From Cytobacillus firmus (GTDB lineage: Bacteria; Bacillota; Bacilli; Bacillales; Cytobacillaceae): 64,000 nt of DNA. Position 1 is the stretch's first letter, and every line of letters begins with the position of its first letter. Shown here one piece after another: positions 63,491-64,000 of the stretch. Position numbers and translations under genes: made by a program. The notes below the pieces were generated by a model. It had not been told where the DNA came from and did no database searches. It saw only the letters and a list, made by a program, of their open reading frames with translations. The stretch spans positions 2,243,501 through 2,307,500 of the forward strand of contig NZ_CP086235.1 of the NCBI RefSeq assembly GCF_023612095.1, written 5' to 3'.

Positions 63491-64000
63491 ATGAAGATTA
63501 GAGAAAGAGGAGTAACAATTGGAACACTGAGACCTGGAAAAAAGAATTGCATTACAGATATAGATGGAGTCATGGCAGGCCACATCACTCTGGATTATCC
63601 TCTGGATGATGACCAATATGTCTGTACGGGCGTAACTGCCGTTTTGCCGCATGGAGGAAATCTTTTTCGTGAAAAAGTTCCGGCAGCCTCCTATGTCATC
63701 AATGGCTTTGGTAAAACGACGGGGCTGGTGCAGGTGGAAGAACTGGGTGTGATTGAATCTCCGATTATGCTGACCAATACATTCGGGGTGCCTGCAGTCA
63801 CACAGGGAACGCTGGAATACCTGCTAAAAACCACACCGGAAATTGGAGACACAACCGGAACCGTAAATATCGTCACAGGGGAATGCAATGACGGATTTTT
63901 GAATTCCATCCGAACACTCCCTGTAAAACCTGAACATGCAATAGCAGCCATTCAAAATGCCAAGCCGGGAAAAGTGGAAGAAGGTGCGGTCGGAGCTGGT
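63491..64000 (+). CDS. P1-family (DmpA-like) aminopeptidase, N-terminal part
   Basis: 170 residues are visible before the window ends. ITDIDGVMAGHITLDYP, CTGVTAVLPHGGN, VINGFGKTTGLVQVEELG and ECNDGFLN are typical of P1 (S58) peptidases, which self-cleave before a catalytic Ser. The visible end EEGAVGAG leads into the region where that site is expected. AAGGAG precedes ATG 63491. Confidence 0.88.
   Translation, partial: MKIRERGVTIGTLRPGKKNCITDIDGVMAGHITLDYPLDDDQYVCTGVTAVLPHGGNLFREKVPAASYVINGFGKTTGLVQVEELGVIESPIMLTNTFGVPAVTQGTLEYLLKTTPEIGDTTGTVNIVTGECNDGFLNSIRTLPVKPEHAIAAIQNAKPGKVEEGAVGAG

Noticed and set aside
1..64000. tRNA, rRNA, prophage or integrase genes
   Set aside because: None recognised on either strand.

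Overview
The window looks like a chromosomal segment of a spore-forming member of the Bacillaceae (Bacillus / Cytobacillus / Mesobacillus-like). The signs are BceRSAB, GerA-type germination genes, Spo0E-like phosphatases, a proline T-box on proBA, strong AGGAGG ribosome sites, frequent GTG/TTG starts and moderate GC. The organism is inferred from gene families only.

Layout. 0-5 kb: tail of a YabR-like S1 protein, a frameshifted RNase J-family gene, then T-box-proB-proA. 5-16.4 kb: a sporulation-type histidine kinase, a membrane protein, a holin-like toxin peptide, a candidate selenocysteine-containing redox lipoprotein, a Spo0E-like gene, a frameshifted OFA-family transporter with a Cys-type FdhF/YdeP oxidoreductase, a LysM-SPOR protein, a 6S-2-like RNA, a polysaccharide deacetylase and a methyltransferase. 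16.4-25.4 kb: a 52-bp tandem array, then a chitin-oligosaccharide island (GntR, chbBCA PTS, GH4 glycosidase, ChbG deacetylase, NagE PTS, NagB, a SIS protein), closed by a Spo0E-like gene running into a 21-bp-period array. 25.4-31.3 kb: bceRSAB antibiotic sensing and detoxification, and two membrane proteins. 31.5-39.6 kb: a frameshifted secreted subtilase and a ger operon in B-A-C order. 40-50 kb: MarR-MFS, a TetR-autoregulated small alarmone synthetase operon, a second OFA transporter, a second 6S-2-like RNA beside a mobile hairpin element, an MhqO-like dioxygenase, an MFS transporter and an M14 carboxypeptidase. 50.2-61.7 kb: a fatty-acid degradation cluster with a TetR regulator and two matching operators; its thioesterase gene is split by a second copy of the mobile element. 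61.7-64 kb: a second 52-bp array, an MFS transporter and the start of a P1-family peptidase.

Main points for a second look: (1) complement(7602..8096) has one in-frame TGA exactly at the first position of a CxxC-like redox motif, followed 20 nt later by a perfect hairpin with a GGUCG loop, as expected of a bacterial SECIS. (2) Two families of tandem arrays with periods of 52 and about 21 bp, close to 5 and 2 turns of B-DNA, all begin at the 3' ends of genes. (3) A 150-bp hairpin element occurs twice, each time at TTTAT. (4) A 6S-2-like RNA is duplicated. (5) An alarmone synthetase operon is preceded by three identical-type palindromes. (6) All three frameshifts are one-base losses in G runs, which suggests assembly error rather than gene decay.
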